A DNA stretch of 64,000 nucleotides, taken from assembly GCA_963705495.1 (NCBI GenBank), contig CAVPJQ010000007.1, positions 124,001-188,000 of the forward strand, in the 5' to 3' direction. Positions 33,935-42,221 of the stretch are shown one piece after another. Every line of letters starts with the position of its first letter. Positions within the stretch are counted from its first letter, which is position 1. The stretch comes from DATBVX01 sp963705495 (lineage in GTDB: Bacteria > Pseudomonadota > Gammaproteobacteria > Steroidobacterales > Steroidobacteraceae). The notes beneath the pieces were generated by a model. That model was not told the origin of the DNA. It worked only from the letters and a program-made list of their open reading frames with translations, and did no database searches. The position numbers were made by a program, and so were the translations under genes.

Positions 33935-34546
33935 CTACTCAGCGTAGACGCCGAGCCGCCGGGCAACCGCCATAAGGTGAGGATCGATTCTGAGGCGTGC
34001 ATCGTAAAGCTGGCCGAACTCTCGGAAGATGTCACTACCGGTACGCCGGTTTCGTAGTGTTAGCTCATTCGTCTGCGCAGCTGGGTAGTAGGTCCGCATG
34101 ATGCGGTGATAGTCGTTGGCATCGATGTGTTCGATGACAACGGCGTCCCTAGCAGGGTCGTAGTACTTGATGTGGATGCGATCCAGAATAAATGTGCTAA
34201 GAACCCCATGAACGTTTTGCAGGCGCCTGTCGCGGATGAACATCTGCTCCTCGCGCGAGAACAGCGACAGCATTTGCGTGTAGTGGCGTCCAACGCTCTC
34301 GCTTAGCTCAATGACCTCAGCGGCAACGGCTTCGCCGGCGAGCGCGGCGACCGCGTCTTTCGTCTCCTGCTTCGGTTCAAGAAAGTCGAGCATGGTCGGA
34401 AACCACACGGCGAAGGCCTTGCAAATCAGGGCCGGGCGCGAACGCAATTCGGGGTTTGCAAATACGGGCGCCCACTGTTCGAACGGCAATATCCCCTGGG
34501 CGAGGTGGACCATCAGTCGGAATTTGTGCGTCTTAGCGTCGGGCAC
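33935..34546 (-). CDS. Unknown protein downstream of the RES toxin
   Basis: A 203-residue soluble protein with no recognised domain. It is mostly helical with a central SREEQMFIRDRRLQNVHG segment, a beta-rich stretch (HIKYYDPARDAVVIEHIDAND) and a C-terminal RRLGVYAE. It starts 21 bases after the RES gene on the same strand, so it is probably the third gene of the Xre-RES operon. Base composition is lower in GC than the surrounding core genes. It could be a chaperone-like or secondary component of the module; no function is assigned. Confidence 0.65.
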   Translation of the reverse strand: MPDAKTHKFRLMVHLAQGILPFEQWAPVFANPELRSRPALICKAFAVWFPTMLDFLEPKQETKDAVAALAGEAVAAEVIELSESVGRHYTQMLSLFSREEQMFIRDRRLQNVHGVLSTFILDRIHIKYYDPARDAVVIEHIDANDYHRIMRTYYPAAQTNELTLRNRRTGSDIFREFGQLYDARLRIDPHLMAVARRLGVYAE

Positions 34547-34567
34547 GATCTGGAGGTAATCGCGTGG

Positions 34568-35519
34568 CTAATTCCATTTCGTTCGTTCTGCGTCGGCGTA
34601 GGTCGCGGCGCTCAGCTCACAACAGTTCGCGCCTTGCGGTGGTCCGATCACCTTTATGATCGAAGCAGAGTTCTCGAACTGCCTCGGAAAAATCGCCAGA
34701 TTCAGCTTCTGGGTTATGGTAGAGGCAAACTGCACACCTTCGAAGCCCGCTTCGGAGAGCAGGTGACCGAAGAGTTGCGAATTGGCTGGCGTTGAAAGCA
34801 TGGACGGAAACTCGCGCCAGTTCTCCGTCATGAACGATCGATGAAGCTCTTCCGGTGTTGTGATAAGGCGGAGGGCTGTCGCATGGAGCTTTTCCTCTGC
34901 GGCACGTCACGTTTCGTGAAAGCTTGAATGTCGCGAGGACCTCCGCAAATGCACGCAGATTTGCGACGCGCGTTACGTCGAAAATGTTGTAAACAGTGCC
35001 CGCGACAGCTGCCCAAGCAACTCCCGATTCACTACAGAGCGCAAGCTCTCTCTCGGTAAGGCCAGCCCGGTCGTTTTCGCGTAAGAGTCCGTGCAGTTCA
35101 CGCAGTCCGGTCTCGAAATCCTGCGCCAGATACAGCGCAGGGAATGGAACAAAACGAGCGCTGTCGATGTCGGTTCCATAGTTGAATCGCCCACCGACCC
35201 ATTTAAGGCTGCCGACACACGAGAGTGGAGAGTTTGAATACTTGTATTCAAGTGCGCGTCCCCACCCGGTTAGTTCGATACTTATACCCGGTACGGTACC
35301 GAGGGCTTCAAGGAGCTGCTTATGGTTGGCTGCGCGCTGACGTTCGAGCTCGAAGAACCACAGATAGTGGTAGGCCTGAATATCCTCGGCATGTGCTCGC
35401 CAGCCGATGAGCTCGCGATCAGAGAAGTACTCGACAACCAATTCGCCCGCGGGAGGCGTGAGGCTCGAGGCGCCTCTATAGACGCGGTGTCGGAGCCGCC
35501 GATTTCTGTTTGGCTTCAC
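34568..35519 (-). pseudogene. RES-domain toxin, frameshifted
   Basis: RES-family toxins destroy NAD+. The N-terminal part carries WVGGRFNYGTD and PFPALYLAQDFETGLRE, which hold the conserved Arg and Glu of the RES fold. The C-terminal part (TPEELHRSFMTENWREFPSM, then SQLFGHLLSEAGFEG and LAIFP) lies in the +1 frame. The join is between about 34890 and 34909; removing one C from the GG at 34901-34902 (plus-strand numbering) gives an unbroken protein of about 316 aa. The GTG start lies inside the end of the Xre antitoxin gene (44-base overlap). Either the toxin is inactivated or the extra base is a sequencing error. Confidence 0.75.
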
Positions 35520-35904
35520 CGCGGCCCGCCCCCTCTTCCATGGCTTGCGTCACGAAGCGCAGGAGTTTGTTGTAGCGACCAAATCGAATCATGTCGCGCG
35601 GGCTGACATTGCCGAGCATAGGGTTCGGTGTCTGCAGCCAGAGTTTAGTCTTGACGTCATCGTCGAAGAATTGAAAAACGAGATTGCAAACATTGGCGAC
35701 ATTCTCGAGATGCTCGCGCACTTCTCTGGGCGCTTTATCGTCGTAACGCACCGAGGACTTCGCAACCCCGGCGAGGCGTGAAACGTCGCGAGTATCGAGC
35801 CCGATGAAATCGCGAACCTTTTGATAATCGAGCGCGTTGCCGCGCCAGAACTTTAAGCTGTCGCGGTCGGATACTGTATTGAACAGAGCAGCAGGCTTAC
35901 TCAT
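35476..35904 (-). CDS. Xre/MbcA/ParS-type antitoxin of the RES module
   Basis: A 142-residue antitoxin with an N-terminal HTH (DFIGLDTRDVSRLAGVAKSS) and the DUF2384-type C-terminal toxin-binding domain (WLQTPNPMLGNVSPRDMIRF). That domain is the classical partner of RES toxins (ParST, MbcTA, Xre-RES). ATG 35904 (MSKPAALFN) is preferred to the longer frame from 35934. It precedes and overlaps the toxin gene, the usual order. Confidence 0.85.
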   Translation of the reverse strand: MSKPAALFNTVSDRDSLKFWRGNALDYQKVRDFIGLDTRDVSRLAGVAKSSVRYDDKAPREVREHLENVANVCNLVFQFFDDDVKTKLWLQTPNPMLGNVSPRDMIRFGRYNKLLRFVTQAMEEGAGRGEAKQKSAAPTPRL

Positions 35905-36407
35905 GGTGTGCGATTTTGGATGGACAGCAAGCATACCAGATTCGACCAGATAGTAACCATGTTCTTACCACGTTTGTGATTTGTCCTCAATCCGCCCGCT
36001 GGTTCCAAGGGAATTGGCATCCCTTCGAGACAACGGAATTTTCTCAATAGAACCAACGATGTGTTTGCCCCTGGAGAGCCGATTGAGTTTTGGAAATTCC
36101 CACTTGCTTCTGGACATTTCTGAGCGTCGGGGCAATGTGCAAGTCGGAATCGAATCGCCGTCCCATTTCGTGCGCATCGCTGGCGCCAAGCCATTTTTCA
36201 GCCTAGAAAACGCGCTCGTTCGATCGGCGTGTGGGTAACTCAATTCGAACTCCGAGAGTTACCCTCAAAGTTACCCTCAGAAAGTGCCGGTTGAAGCTGG
36301 ATGTGGGCAGAAGTCAGTGGAAACTCGTGACGACCTAAATTGAGGAAATCTCTGCCGTTCCTTTGATTTTGTGGACGCCGGTGGACGACTACGAACGTTG
36401 GTGGAAC
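35905..36407. other. Gene-free stretch between the island and tRNA-Met
   Basis: About 500 bases with no credible gene and visibly lower GC than the flanks. AGTTACCCTCA occurs twice in tandem with a 12-base period (36257-36267 and 36269-36279), and the inverted form GGGTAACT lies at 36233-36240. Such clustered short repeats beside a tRNA 3' end resemble integrase arm sites. No integrase gene is present, so this may be the scar of an integrated element. Confidence 0.45.
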
Positions 36408-36481
<74 letters not shown>

Positions 36482-36553
36482 ATTGATCCGGGTCGGGCGA
36501 AAAGGCGGCCGATTCTCGACGCGCCTCTCAGACCTGTCAAGACAGCCGCCTGG

Positions 36554-36934
36554 TCATGGAGCATCTGACGGTAGCGCCGCGACGTGGCTCAACCCGTAGA
36601 TGAGCAAGCCCGTCACGATCACTCCAACCACGATCCACACGGTGCCGGTCTGCGCGGAATCATTGCGCTCAACCTGCAGGATGGCGATCTCTGAATACGG
36701 TACGCGCACATCTTTGCCGACCAGCGCGTCCGGTTCCATTGAGGTGACCTTGAAGCGCAGCGTTTCACCGTGGCTGTTGGTGACCTCTACGCGCTCGCCC
36801 ACCTTCACCGCGGGGGCGTTGCCGGGCTCGGTCGGCATCGGCACGCCCTGCAGCGATGTGCAAGCCGTAAGCGCATAGGTCAACGCGACGAGGGCCGCAA
36901 GGGCGCGGCAGCCCGGGCAAGTCGTTATTTTCAT
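36554..36934 (-). CDS. Small lipoprotein of unknown function
   Basis: A lipoprotein signal (ALVALTYALTAC, lipobox LTAC) precedes about 100 residues with VKVGERVEVTNSHGETLRFKV, a small beta domain like those of envelope-stress lipoproteins. One C-terminal membrane segment (VWIVVGVIVTGLLIYGLSHV) follows. A lipid anchor plus a second membrane helix is unusual for such a short protein. It lies downstream of, and on the same strand as, the pth-ychF core genes. Function unknown. Confidence 0.72.
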   Translation of the reverse strand: MKITTCPGCRALAALVALTYALTACTSLQGVPMPTEPGNAPAVKVGERVEVTNSHGETLRFKVTSMEPDALVGKDVRVPYSEIAILQVERNDSAQTGTVWIVVGVIVTGLLIYGLSHVAALPSDAP

Positions 36935-36965
36935 AGTTGTCGCCCACTGCTGTGGCTGATGGAGC

Positions 36966-38057
36966 TTACACGTTGAACCGAAAATGCATCACGTCTCCTT
37001 CGCGGACGATGTATTCCTTGCCTTCCAGGCGCAGCTTCCCAACATCCCGTGCGCCCGCCTCGCCGCGCCCCGCGATGTAGTCATCGAACGCGATGACTTC
37101 TGCGCGAATAAACCCGCGTTCGAAGTCGGTATGAATCACGCCCGCGGCCTGCGGTGCTGTCGAGCCCGTGCGTGCCGTCCACGCGCGAACTTCCTTGGGC
37201 CCCGCGGTGAAGAAGGTCTGCAGACCGAGCAACCGATAGGCGCCCCGAATCACCCGATCGAGTCCGGGCTCGTCGAGTCCCAGCTCATCGAGAAACTCCT
37301 TGCGATCCGCGGCGTCGAGTTGCGCGATCTCCGCTTCGATCGCCGCGCACACTGGAACCACTACGGCCTTCTCTTCCTCAGCGCGCTGGCGCACAGCATC
37401 GAGATGCGGATTATTCTCGAAGCCGTTTTCCCCAACGTTCGCCACGTACATGACCGGCTTCGCGGTCAGCAGGTGGTATTCCTTCATCATCACCCGTTCG
37501 GCATCGCTGACAAACAAGGCGCGTGCCGGCAATCCCGAGTCGAGCTGCTTGCGCAGGCGCTCGAGCAGATCACGGCGCGTGATCGCCTCCTTGTCGCCCG
37601 CCTTCGAACTCTTGACGGCACGCTGCAACGCGCGCTCGACGCTATCGAGATCGGCAAGCGCGAGTTCCGTGTTGATGACGTCGATATCGAACAGAGGATT
37701 GATCTTGCCCGACACGTGGACCACGTCATCGTTCTCGAAGCAACGCACGACATGGGCGATCGCATCGACCTCGCGAATGTGCGCGAGAAACTGGTTGCCG
37801 AGCCCCTCGCCCTTGGATGCGCCCGCGACCAGGCCCGCGATGTCCACGAACTCGACCGTAGTCGGCAGGATCTTCTCGGGCTTGGCGATCGCCGCGAGCT
37901 GCTCGAGACGCGGATCGGGCACCGGCACGACGCCCACGTTCGGATCGATAGTGCAGAAGGGATAGTTCTCCGCTGCGATCTGGGCGCGTGTCAGCGCGTT
38001 GAAGAGAGTCGACTTGCCGACGTTCGGAAGACCGACGATTCCGCATTGAATAGGCAT
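36966..38057 (-). CDS. ychF: Redox-regulated ATPase YchF (Obg family)
   Basis: P-loop NTPase of the Obg/YchF branch. The Walker A motif GLPNVGKSTLFNAL, the switch segment DIAGLVAGASKGEGLGNQFL and the C-terminal TGS-like domain (IHTDFERGFIRAEV, GKEYIVREGDVMHFRFNV) are all present. The usual NKxD guanine motif is replaced by YVANVGEN, which is why YchF prefers ATP. It acts on ribosomes and in the oxidative stress response. Length (363 aa) is standard. It follows pth by 18 bases, a conserved proteobacterial pair. Confidence 0.96.
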   Translation of the reverse strand: MPIQCGIVGLPNVGKSTLFNALTRAQIAAENYPFCTIDPNVGVVPVPDPRLEQLAAIAKPEKILPTTVEFVDIAGLVAGASKGEGLGNQFLAHIREVDAIAHVVRCFENDDVVHVSGKINPLFDIDVINTELALADLDSVERALQRAVKSSKAGDKEAITRRDLLERLRKQLDSGLPARALFVSDAERVMMKEYHLLTAKPVMYVANVGENGFENNPHLDAVRQRAEEEKAVVVPVCAAIEAEIAQLDAADRKEFLDELGLDEPGLDRVIRGAYRLLGLQTFFTAGPKEVRAWTARTGSTAPQAAGVIHTDFERGFIRAEVIAFDDYIAGRGEAGARDVGKLRLEGKEYIVREGDVMHFRFNV

Positions 38058-38075
38058 GGGTGATACGGCCCCAGG

Positions 38076-38693
38076 TCAGACCTCGGGCTCCTGCTCTTCG
38101 GGCGGCGCAGTGGGGTTCGATCGGTGCAGCTTGTTCATGGCGTGTTCGGCGCCCTTGTCGAGAAGCACTGGCAGGATCTCAACCGCATCGCCCACCCGCT
38201 TGATGATCTGGTCTTCTTCCGCAGCGGGCGCGCGCCGCAGGACGTAGTCGAGCACCTCGTCCTTGTTGCCGGGATGCCCGACACCGAAGCGCATGCGCCA
38301 GAACTTATCGCCGAGATGGGCAATCAGGTCCTTGAGGCCATTGTGTCCGCCCGCGCCACCGCCGAACTTCAGGCGCACGCTCCCGACGGGAAGGTCCAGC
38401 TCATCATGCGCAACCAGCACCTGCGCGAGGTCGATCTCGCGATAGTCGAGGAGGCTCTTCACCGCCAGCCCGCCGCGATTCATGAAAGTGAGTGGCTTGA
38501 AGATCTCGATGTCCTGCTCGCCAACGCGAATCTTCGCGAGCTCGCCCTGGAAGCGGCGCTGCGCCCGAAAATGCCCCTCGTGCTGACGCGCCAAAGCATC
38601 GGCAAACCAGAAGCCGGCATTGTGACGCGTGAGCGCGTACTCCGGCCCTGGATTGCCGAGTCCGACGATGAGTCGAAGCGGAAACGAAGCCAT
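38076..38693 (-). CDS. pth: Peptidyl-tRNA hydrolase
   Basis: Frees tRNA from peptidyl-tRNA that drops off the ribosome. Conserved motifs are IVGLGNPGPEYALTRHNAGF with the catalytic His, KPLTFMNRGG with the substrate-binding Asn, HDELDLPVG with the catalytic Asp, and GGAGGHNGLKD. The 205-aa length is normal, with a slightly acidic tail. A strong hairpin separates it from rplY upstream. Confidence 0.96.
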   Translation of the reverse strand: MASFPLRLIVGLGNPGPEYALTRHNAGFWFADALARQHEGHFRAQRRFQGELAKIRVGEQDIEIFKPLTFMNRGGLAVKSLLDYREIDLAQVLVAHDELDLPVGSVRLKFGGGAGGHNGLKDLIAHLGDKFWRMRFGVGHPGNKDEVLDYVLRRAPAAEEDQIIKRVGDAVEILPVLLDKGAEHAMNKLHRSNPTAPPEEQEPEV

Positions 38694-38726
38694 GGTTGAG
38701 AAACCGGTGCGAGACTCTCGAAATCA

Positions 38727-38750
38727 GTGGGCCGCCCGAAGGCGGCCCAC
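38727..38750. terminator. Strong hairpin between rplY and pth
   Basis: GTGGGCCGCC and GGCGGCCCAC form a perfect 10-bp stem capped by CGAA on the plus strand (TTCG, a stable tetraloop, in the minus-strand transcript). It lies in the 78-base gap after rplY. No T-tract follows, so partial termination or mRNA stabilisation is likely. Confidence 0.6.
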
Positions 38751-38771
38751 ACGAATGACCAGCGGCTCGCG

Positions 38772-39560
38772 CTAGTCTTTCTTCTTGCCCTTCTTCTCTT
38801 TCTCTTCTTTCTTGGCCTCTTCCTTCTTGCCAGCGGCCGCATCGGCCGGCGCTGCTCCGGCAGCCGCAGCGGGTGGTGCTGCACCCGGTGCGCCAGGCAC
38901 TGCGCCAGGCACAGCTGCGGCACCCTCGGCCGGCACTGCACCTTCGACAGCTGCGGCAACTGCAGTCGGCTCCGGCTCCTCGGCACGCGGCGCGTGGACC
39001 GAAACGACCGTAGCGTCGCGACCATGCGCGAGCTCGGTGAACTGCACGCCTTGCGGCGCCTTGAGGTCGGACAAGTGCAGGCTCTGGTTGAGCGACAAGC
39101 CTGAAACATCGACTTCGATGAATTCCGGCAGATCGTTCGGCAGGCAGCTCACGTCCACTTCGGTCTTCTGGTGCGACACGATGCCGCCCTGCTCCTTCAC
39201 GCCGCGCGAGACCGCCTCGCCGTGGAAGTGCAGCGGGATGCGGATGCGGATCTTCTCCGTCTCCACGACGCGCTGAAGATCCACGTGCAAGATGGCGTTG
39301 CGTGCCGGATGGCGCTGCACGTCCTTGAGAATGGCGGCCTGCGTCTGGTCACCGACCTTTACGTTGACGATGGTGCTGTAAAAGCGCTCGTTATCGAGCA
39401 GTGCCAGCAGCTTCTGGTGATCGAGCGACAGCCCACGCGGTTCGCGATGCCCGCCGTACAGGATTCCAGGCACCTTGCCGAGATGACGCAGGCGGCGGCT
39501 CGCACCCTTGCCCTGTTCGTCGTCCCGGAACTCGGCGCCGAGTTCGAATGAAATCTTCAT
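38772..39560 (-). CDS. rplY: 50S ribosomal protein L25 (CTC form) with a long low-complexity tail
   Basis: The L25/TL5 domain (residues 1 to about 95: GKGASRRLRHLGKVPGILYG, HPARNAILHVDLQ) binds 5S rRNA. The CTC-type beta domain follows (to about 190: IRIPLHFHGEAVSRGV, GLSLNQSLHLSDL). The last 70 residues are almost only Ala, Pro, Gly and Glu, ending in a Lys/Glu-rich stretch. The tail is longer than usual. The gene lies between prs and pth, the typical order. Confidence 0.93.
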   Translation of the reverse strand: MKISFELGAEFRDDEQGKGASRRLRHLGKVPGILYGGHREPRGLSLDHQKLLALLDNERFYSTIVNVKVGDQTQAAILKDVQRHPARNAILHVDLQRVVETEKIRIRIPLHFHGEAVSRGVKEQGGIVSHQKTEVDVSCLPNDLPEFIEVDVSGLSLNQSLHLSDLKAPQGVQFTELAHGRDATVVSVHAPRAEEPEPTAVAAAVEGAVPAEGAAAVPGAVPGAPGAAPPAAAAGAAPADAAAGKKEEAKKEEKEKKGKKKD

Positions 39561-39623
39561 TTGCTTCTCTCTCCGTTCAAGTCACTTCAACACACCACAC
39601 TCCGCGACCAGAGGTGGCACAAC

Positions 39624-40562
39624 TCAATCGATATACAAACTGCTCACCGACTCCTCGTCCCGGATGCGTCGGATCGTCTCCGCCAGCAGTCCCGACACGC
39701 TCAGCTGCCGGATTTTGCGGCACGCCTGCGCATCCGCCCGCAGCGGAATCGTGTCGGTCACGACGATCTCGTCGAGCACCGACTTCGAAATCTTCTCCGC
39801 CGCGTTGCCGGACAGCACCGGGTGCGTGATGTACGCGACCACGCGCTTCGCGCCCTCTTCCTTCAGCGCCTGCGCCGCCTGCGCCAGCGTGCCCGCGGTA
39901 TCCACCAGGTCGTCGATCATCACGCAGGTCTTGCCCGAGACCGCGCCGATGATGTTCATCACCTTCGACTCGTTCGGCCGCGGTCGGCGCTTGTCGATGA
40001 TGGCGAGATCTGCATCGTCGAGCCGCTTCGCCAACGCGCGCGCGCGCACCACGCCACCGACGTCCGGCGACACGACGACCATGTTGTCGTAGCTCTGTCG
40101 CCACGCATCGCCCAGCAGCACGGGCGAGGCATACACGTTGTCGAACGGGATGTCGAAGAATCCCTGGATCTGCTCCGCGTGCACGTCGACGGTCAGCAAC
40201 CGGTCGACGCCCGCACTCGCCATCATGTTCGCCACCAGCTTGGCCGCGATCGCCATGCGCGCGCCGCGCATGCGCCGATCCTGCCGTGCGTAGCCGAAAT
40301 ACGGTACGACGGCCGTGATGCGCGCGGCTGACGAGCGCCGGCAGGCATCTACCAGGAGCAGCAGCTCCATCAAATTGTCGTTCGCCGGCGGACAGGTCGG
40401 TTGCACGATGAAGACGTCGCGCCCGCGCACGTTCTCCATCAGCTCGACATTCACCTCACCGTCGCTGAACCGTCCGACCACTGCGCGCCCGAGCGGCACC
40501 ATCAGGTGACGCGCGATTTCCTGCGCGAGCGCCGGGTTGGCGTTGCCCGAAAACAGCGCCAT
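39624..40562 (-). CDS. prs: Ribose-phosphate pyrophosphokinase
   Basis: Makes PRPP from ribose-5-P and ATP. Visible motifs are FSGNANPALAQEIA, RFSDGEVNVEL, PYFGYARQDRR, the DVHAEQIQGFF metal and ribose site, and the PRPP loop VMIDDLVDTAGTL. ATG 40562 (MALFSGNAN) matches other Prs starts. An ATG at 40601 would leave only two bases after the tRNA-Gln 3' end and add a non-conserved stretch. The transcript probably includes tRNA-Gln, which must be processed out. Confidence 0.95.
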   Translation of the reverse strand: MALFSGNANPALAQEIARHLMVPLGRAVVGRFSDGEVNVELMENVRGRDVFIVQPTCPPANDNLMELLLLVDACRRSSAARITAVVPYFGYARQDRRMRGARMAIAAKLVANMMASAGVDRLLTVDVHAEQIQGFFDIPFDNVYASPVLLGDAWRQSYDNMVVVSPDVGGVVRARALAKRLDDADLAIIDKRRPRPNESKVMNIIGAVSGKTCVMIDDLVDTAGTLAQAAQALKEEGAKRVVAYITHPVLSGNAAEKISKSVLDEIVVTDTIPLRADAQACRKIRQLSVSGLLAETIRRIRDEESVSSLYID

Positions 40563-40603
40563 CGACGAGCGTTCTACTGGTGTTCCTGAGTGGTGGTCCA
40601 TAG

Positions 40604-40678
40604 TGGCTGGGGTGGAAGGATTCGAACCTCCGTATGGCGGGATCAAAACCCGCTGCCTTACCGCTTGGCGACACCCCA
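40604..40678 (-). tRNA. tRNA-Gln (TTG)
   Basis: Cloverleaf with acceptor TGGGGTG pairing CACCCCA, anticodon loop TTTTGAT (anticodon TTG), T loop TTCGAAT, discriminator G and an encoded CCA end. Sits between ispE and prs as in many Gammaproteobacteria. Confidence 0.95.
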
Positions 40679-40730
40679 GCCGAAAGCACTCTCTCTTGCG
40701 CTGAGGTTGCGCCTGCCCGAGCGCAAGTGT

Positions 40731-41609
40731 TCATCTCGACGCTGCCAACCGATCCAGCAGCGGAGAACGATTGCGCCCCTGAACTACGAAACCCTGCCAG
40801 CGCGCCGGCACGTCGTTCGCTACTGCCCGCGCCTGCTCGACATTCGCGAACGGCGCGAAGATGCACGAGCCCGTACCAGTCAATCTCGCCGGAGCAAATC
40901 GGCCCAGCCAATCGAGCGCTCGAGCCACCTCGGGGAACCGTGAGCGCACCAGCGGCTCGCAGTCGTTGCGACCCCCCGACTTCAAAAAGGCGCGTATTGT
41001 GATGGCGGGGGAATTTCGTGTCAATTCAGGGGCCTGAAACACCTCCGCGGTGCTCACGGCGCAGCCCGGCCGGATCACCAGGTACACGGTTTCGGGCGGC
41101 TCGATCGGCTGCAATCGCTCCCCCACGCCTTGCGCCCAGGCGGCATGACCTTGAACAAAAACAGGCACGTCCGCGCCGAGCTCGAGGCCGAGCTGCGCCA
41201 ACTCCTCGGTGCCCAGACCGAGCTTCCAGAGCCGGTTGAGGGCCACCAGGACGGTCCCGGCATCGGAGCTCCCACCCCCCAGCCCACCCTGTAGTGGAAT
41301 CTTCTTGCGCAACCGAATCGTGACTCCACTCGCCTTCGCGCCCGAGTGCGCCAGCAGCCGTTCGGCGGCGCGGACGCTGAGATCGGCGCTTGCGGGGATC
41401 TCGACAGGACCTTCGGCGCGCACGATCTTGCCGTCATCGCGGGGCTCGAAAAGGAGCTCGTCGCACAGATCCACGAACTGAAACGCCGTCTGCAGCTCGT
41501 GATACCCGTCGGGCCGGCGCCCAAGGACATGAAGAAAGAGATTGAGCTTCGCCGGTGCAGGCCAGGGCGCCGCGTTGCCAGTCCCGGGCTTCGAGACCTC
41601 CGCAACCAC
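40731..41609 (-). CDS. ispE: 4-diphosphocytidyl-2-C-methyl-D-erythritol kinase
   Basis: GHMP kinase of the MEP isoprenoid pathway. PAPAKLNLFLHVLGRRPDGYHELQT is the family opening (broken here only by the length of the conserved stretch) and the ATP motif is PLQGGLGGGSSDAG. GTG 41609 follows the lolB stop by one base and has GGAG 8 bases upstream; a TTG at 41633 would overlap lolB. Transcribed with lolB upstream and tRNA-Gln and prs downstream. Confidence 0.94.
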   Translation of the reverse strand: MVAEVSKPGTGNAAPWPAPAKLNLFLHVLGRRPDGYHELQTAFQFVDLCDELLFEPRDDGKIVRAEGPVEIPASADLSVRAAERLLAHSGAKASGVTIRLRKKIPLQGGLGGGSSDAGTVLVALNRLWKLGLGTEELAQLGLELGADVPVFVQGHAAWAQGVGERLQPIEPPETVYLVIRPGCAVSTAEVFQAPELTRNSPAITIRAFLKSGGRNDCEPLVRSRFPEVARALDWLGRFAPARLTGTGSCIFAPFANVEQARAVANDVPARWQGFVVQGRNRSPLLDRLAASR

Positions 41610-41610
41610 C

Positions 41611-42219
41611 TCACAAGCTCCAGTGATCGACAACTACCTTGACGCGGACCGGACCACTTTCGAGTCGTACCCGGCCCGGTAGCCACGCGCCACTCCGATA
41701 CTCGTACTTGTCGTACGCCATCGACCAGCCATTCTGGTTAAGCGCTTCCAGGCGCCCTTGCGCATCGAGTTTCTCATCGGCATCGGAGCCCGGCGCCGGC
41801 ACGCCGAGGAGCCAGTAGCGCAAGCTCGAAATAGGCAGCGCGACACCGATGACGCGCTCCAGTGCCGCGGCGGCGTCCTGGTCCGAAATCTTCTCGCCCT
41901 TGCTGGTGTCGATCTCAACCGACTGCCCGTCACTGCGCACCTGCACGCCACCGACGCCGAGCGCACCGTGCAGGTTCAGCTGCGACATCTGCTCTGCCTG
42001 GTTCCAGGTCAGGTTCGCGCTCCAACCCTGGCTTTCCGTCGCCACCGCGGCTCGTCCTGACATTTCCCAGTGCGACAGCGCCTGCCGCGCACTCTTCGCC
42101 GACGGCCAATCGGTCTGCGGCGCAGTCGGCAGCGAAGCGCAAGCGCTGAGAAGCGTGAGGGTCGCAAGCACCGAGACGGGGGCGAATGAAATGCAACGCC
42201 GCACCGGAGCGCATCCCAC
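41611..42219 (-). CDS. lolB: Outer-membrane lipoprotein insertion factor LolB
   Basis: Receives lipoproteins from LolA and places them in the outer membrane. The leader ends LLSAC (lipobox), and the mature domain has HWEMSGRAAVATESQGWSA and the WLLGVPAPGS segment with the LolB hydrophobic loop. GTG 42219, two bases after the TPR gene stop, gives a sensible lipoprotein leader. At about 202 aa it has normal length. Conserved neighbour of ispE. Confidence 0.9.
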   Translation of the reverse strand: MGCAPVRRCISFAPVSVLATLTLLSACASLPTAPQTDWPSAKSARQALSHWEMSGRAAVATESQGWSANLTWNQAEQMSQLNLHGALGVGGVQVRSDGQSVEIDTSKGEKISDQDAAAALERVIGVALPISSLRYWLLGVPAPGSDADEKLDAQGRLEALNQNGWSMAYDKYEYRSGAWLPGRVRLESGPVRVKVVVDHWSL

Positions 42220-42221
42220 CG

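Noticed and set aside
33728..34057. A 109-codon plus-strand frame between the two toxin-antitoxin modules
   Set aside because: It overlaps the end of the 203-residue minus-strand gene, has no ribosome binding site and no recognisable motif.
35965..36243. Short open frames on both strands in the gene-free stretch beside tRNA-Met
   Set aside because: Neither has a ribosome binding site or a conserved pattern; the stretch is better explained as an integration scar.
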